From positions 1 to 48,679 of the forward strand of contig JAQWOB010000037.1 in the NCBI GenBank assembly GCA_029246085.1: a DNA stretch of 48,679 nucleotides, written 5' to 3'. The DNA is from Gammaproteobacteria bacterium. Lineage in GTDB: Bacteria; Pseudomonadota; Gammaproteobacteria; GCA-002705445; GCA-002716945. The position numbers and the translations under genes are program-made. Under the pieces are notes generated by a model. That model made no database searches and was not told the DNA's origin. It saw nothing but the letters and a program-made list of their open reading frames with translations. This document shows, one piece after another, positions 48,215 to 48,679 of the stretch (position 1 is the stretch's first letter; each line of letters opens with the position of its first letter).

Positions 48215-48679
48215 TTAGAAATCGTGTCTTAGTCCAATCATAGTTGAACTAATGTCACCATTGCTCCCATCACCAGATCCCGCATCACTTGATGAGTATC
48301 CTATATAAACCCTAGATGATTTTGATAACTTATACTGCATGCCAATATTATAACCATCTCTATCATACGTTGAACCTTCAGATGCATTACTTTCACCATA
48401 AGAATATTGAAGCGTCATTGGGCCTGATTTGTACTGAATACCATACCAGTCAATTTCACCATCAGCATTACCACCGGTAAATAATTTACTATCTAGGCCA
48501 ACATCTTCATTCATATACCAAACTTTTACTTTGCGTTTACCTTCGAGTTTGAAAGTTTTAGTTAAAGTAAATTTCTCATTATAGTTTTGATTACCAGCAC
48601 CAGTAACACTGTTATCTTTATTTCTTGCATAGACAACATCAAAGCCTGGGATAAAGAAGTTTTTATACTCTATGCCAAT
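48215..48679 (-). CDS. Outer-membrane porin (partial, runs off the window end)
   Basis: Open frame continues past the ORF-track Met at 48514: upstream FFIPGFDVVYARNKDNSVTGAGNQNYNEKFTLTKTFKLEGKRKVKVWYMNEDVGLDSK...; C-terminus STMIGLRHDF with terminal Phe. Confidence 0.85.
   Translation of the reverse strand: MGIEYKNFFIPGFDVVYARNKDNSVTGAGNQNYNEKFTLTKTFKLEGKRKVKVWYMNEDVGLDSKLFTGGNADGEIDWYGIQYKSGPMTLQYSYGESNASEGSTYDRDGYNIGMQYKLSKSSRVYIGYSSSDAGSGDGSNGDISSTMIGLRHDF

Noticed and set aside
1-48679. CRISPR arrays, transposases, integrases, toxin-antitoxin or phage-defence systems
   Set aside because: No regularly spaced repeats and no matching protein families seen; the region looks like core chromosome.

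Overview
This AT-rich, gene-dense window is chromosomal and reads as a streamlined, probably marine, gammaproteobacterium (taxonomy is inference). Coding runs almost end to end. Loci in order: cytochrome bc1 (petB partial, petA); a DegS-like protease; murA-hisG-aroG-hisD; an MMPL/RND protein with MlaC and MlaA; the LPS/nitrogen-PTS block (CaCA antiporter, kdsD, kdsC, lptC, lptB, rpoN, ptsN, rapZ, EIIA-Man-type, HPr, EI); argF/argD; a porin; an asparagine-synthetase-like amidotransferase resembling AsnO; a PuuD/DUF989-like membrane protein; grxD; mpl/msrB/Lon-N; ilvD; rnd; ampD/ampE; queH; tatD; a serine-cycle-type mcl-mtkA-mtkB cluster; an ABC-2 exporter; a cobalamin riboswitch with a BtuB-like receptor and a DUF6580-like membrane protein; nrdA/nrdB; mgtE; and a partial second porin. 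No tRNA, rRNA, CRISPR array or mobile element was recognised. Items most worth a second look: (1) a 53-55 aa transmembrane microprotein missing from the supplied ORF track, nested between nrdA and nrdB with both ends overlapping its neighbours; (2) a regulatory region upstream of nrdA with two NrdR-type boxes about 32 bp apart and a perfect DnaA box; (3) a compact cobalamin riboswitch driving btuB plus a DUF6580-like candidate inner-membrane transporter; (4) two 21-bp TTATC-N11-GATAA dyads exactly 30 bp apart upstream of mcl-mtkA-mtkB; (5) an MMPL-MlaC-MlaA cluster without MlaFEDB; (6) lptA missing between lptC and lptB.
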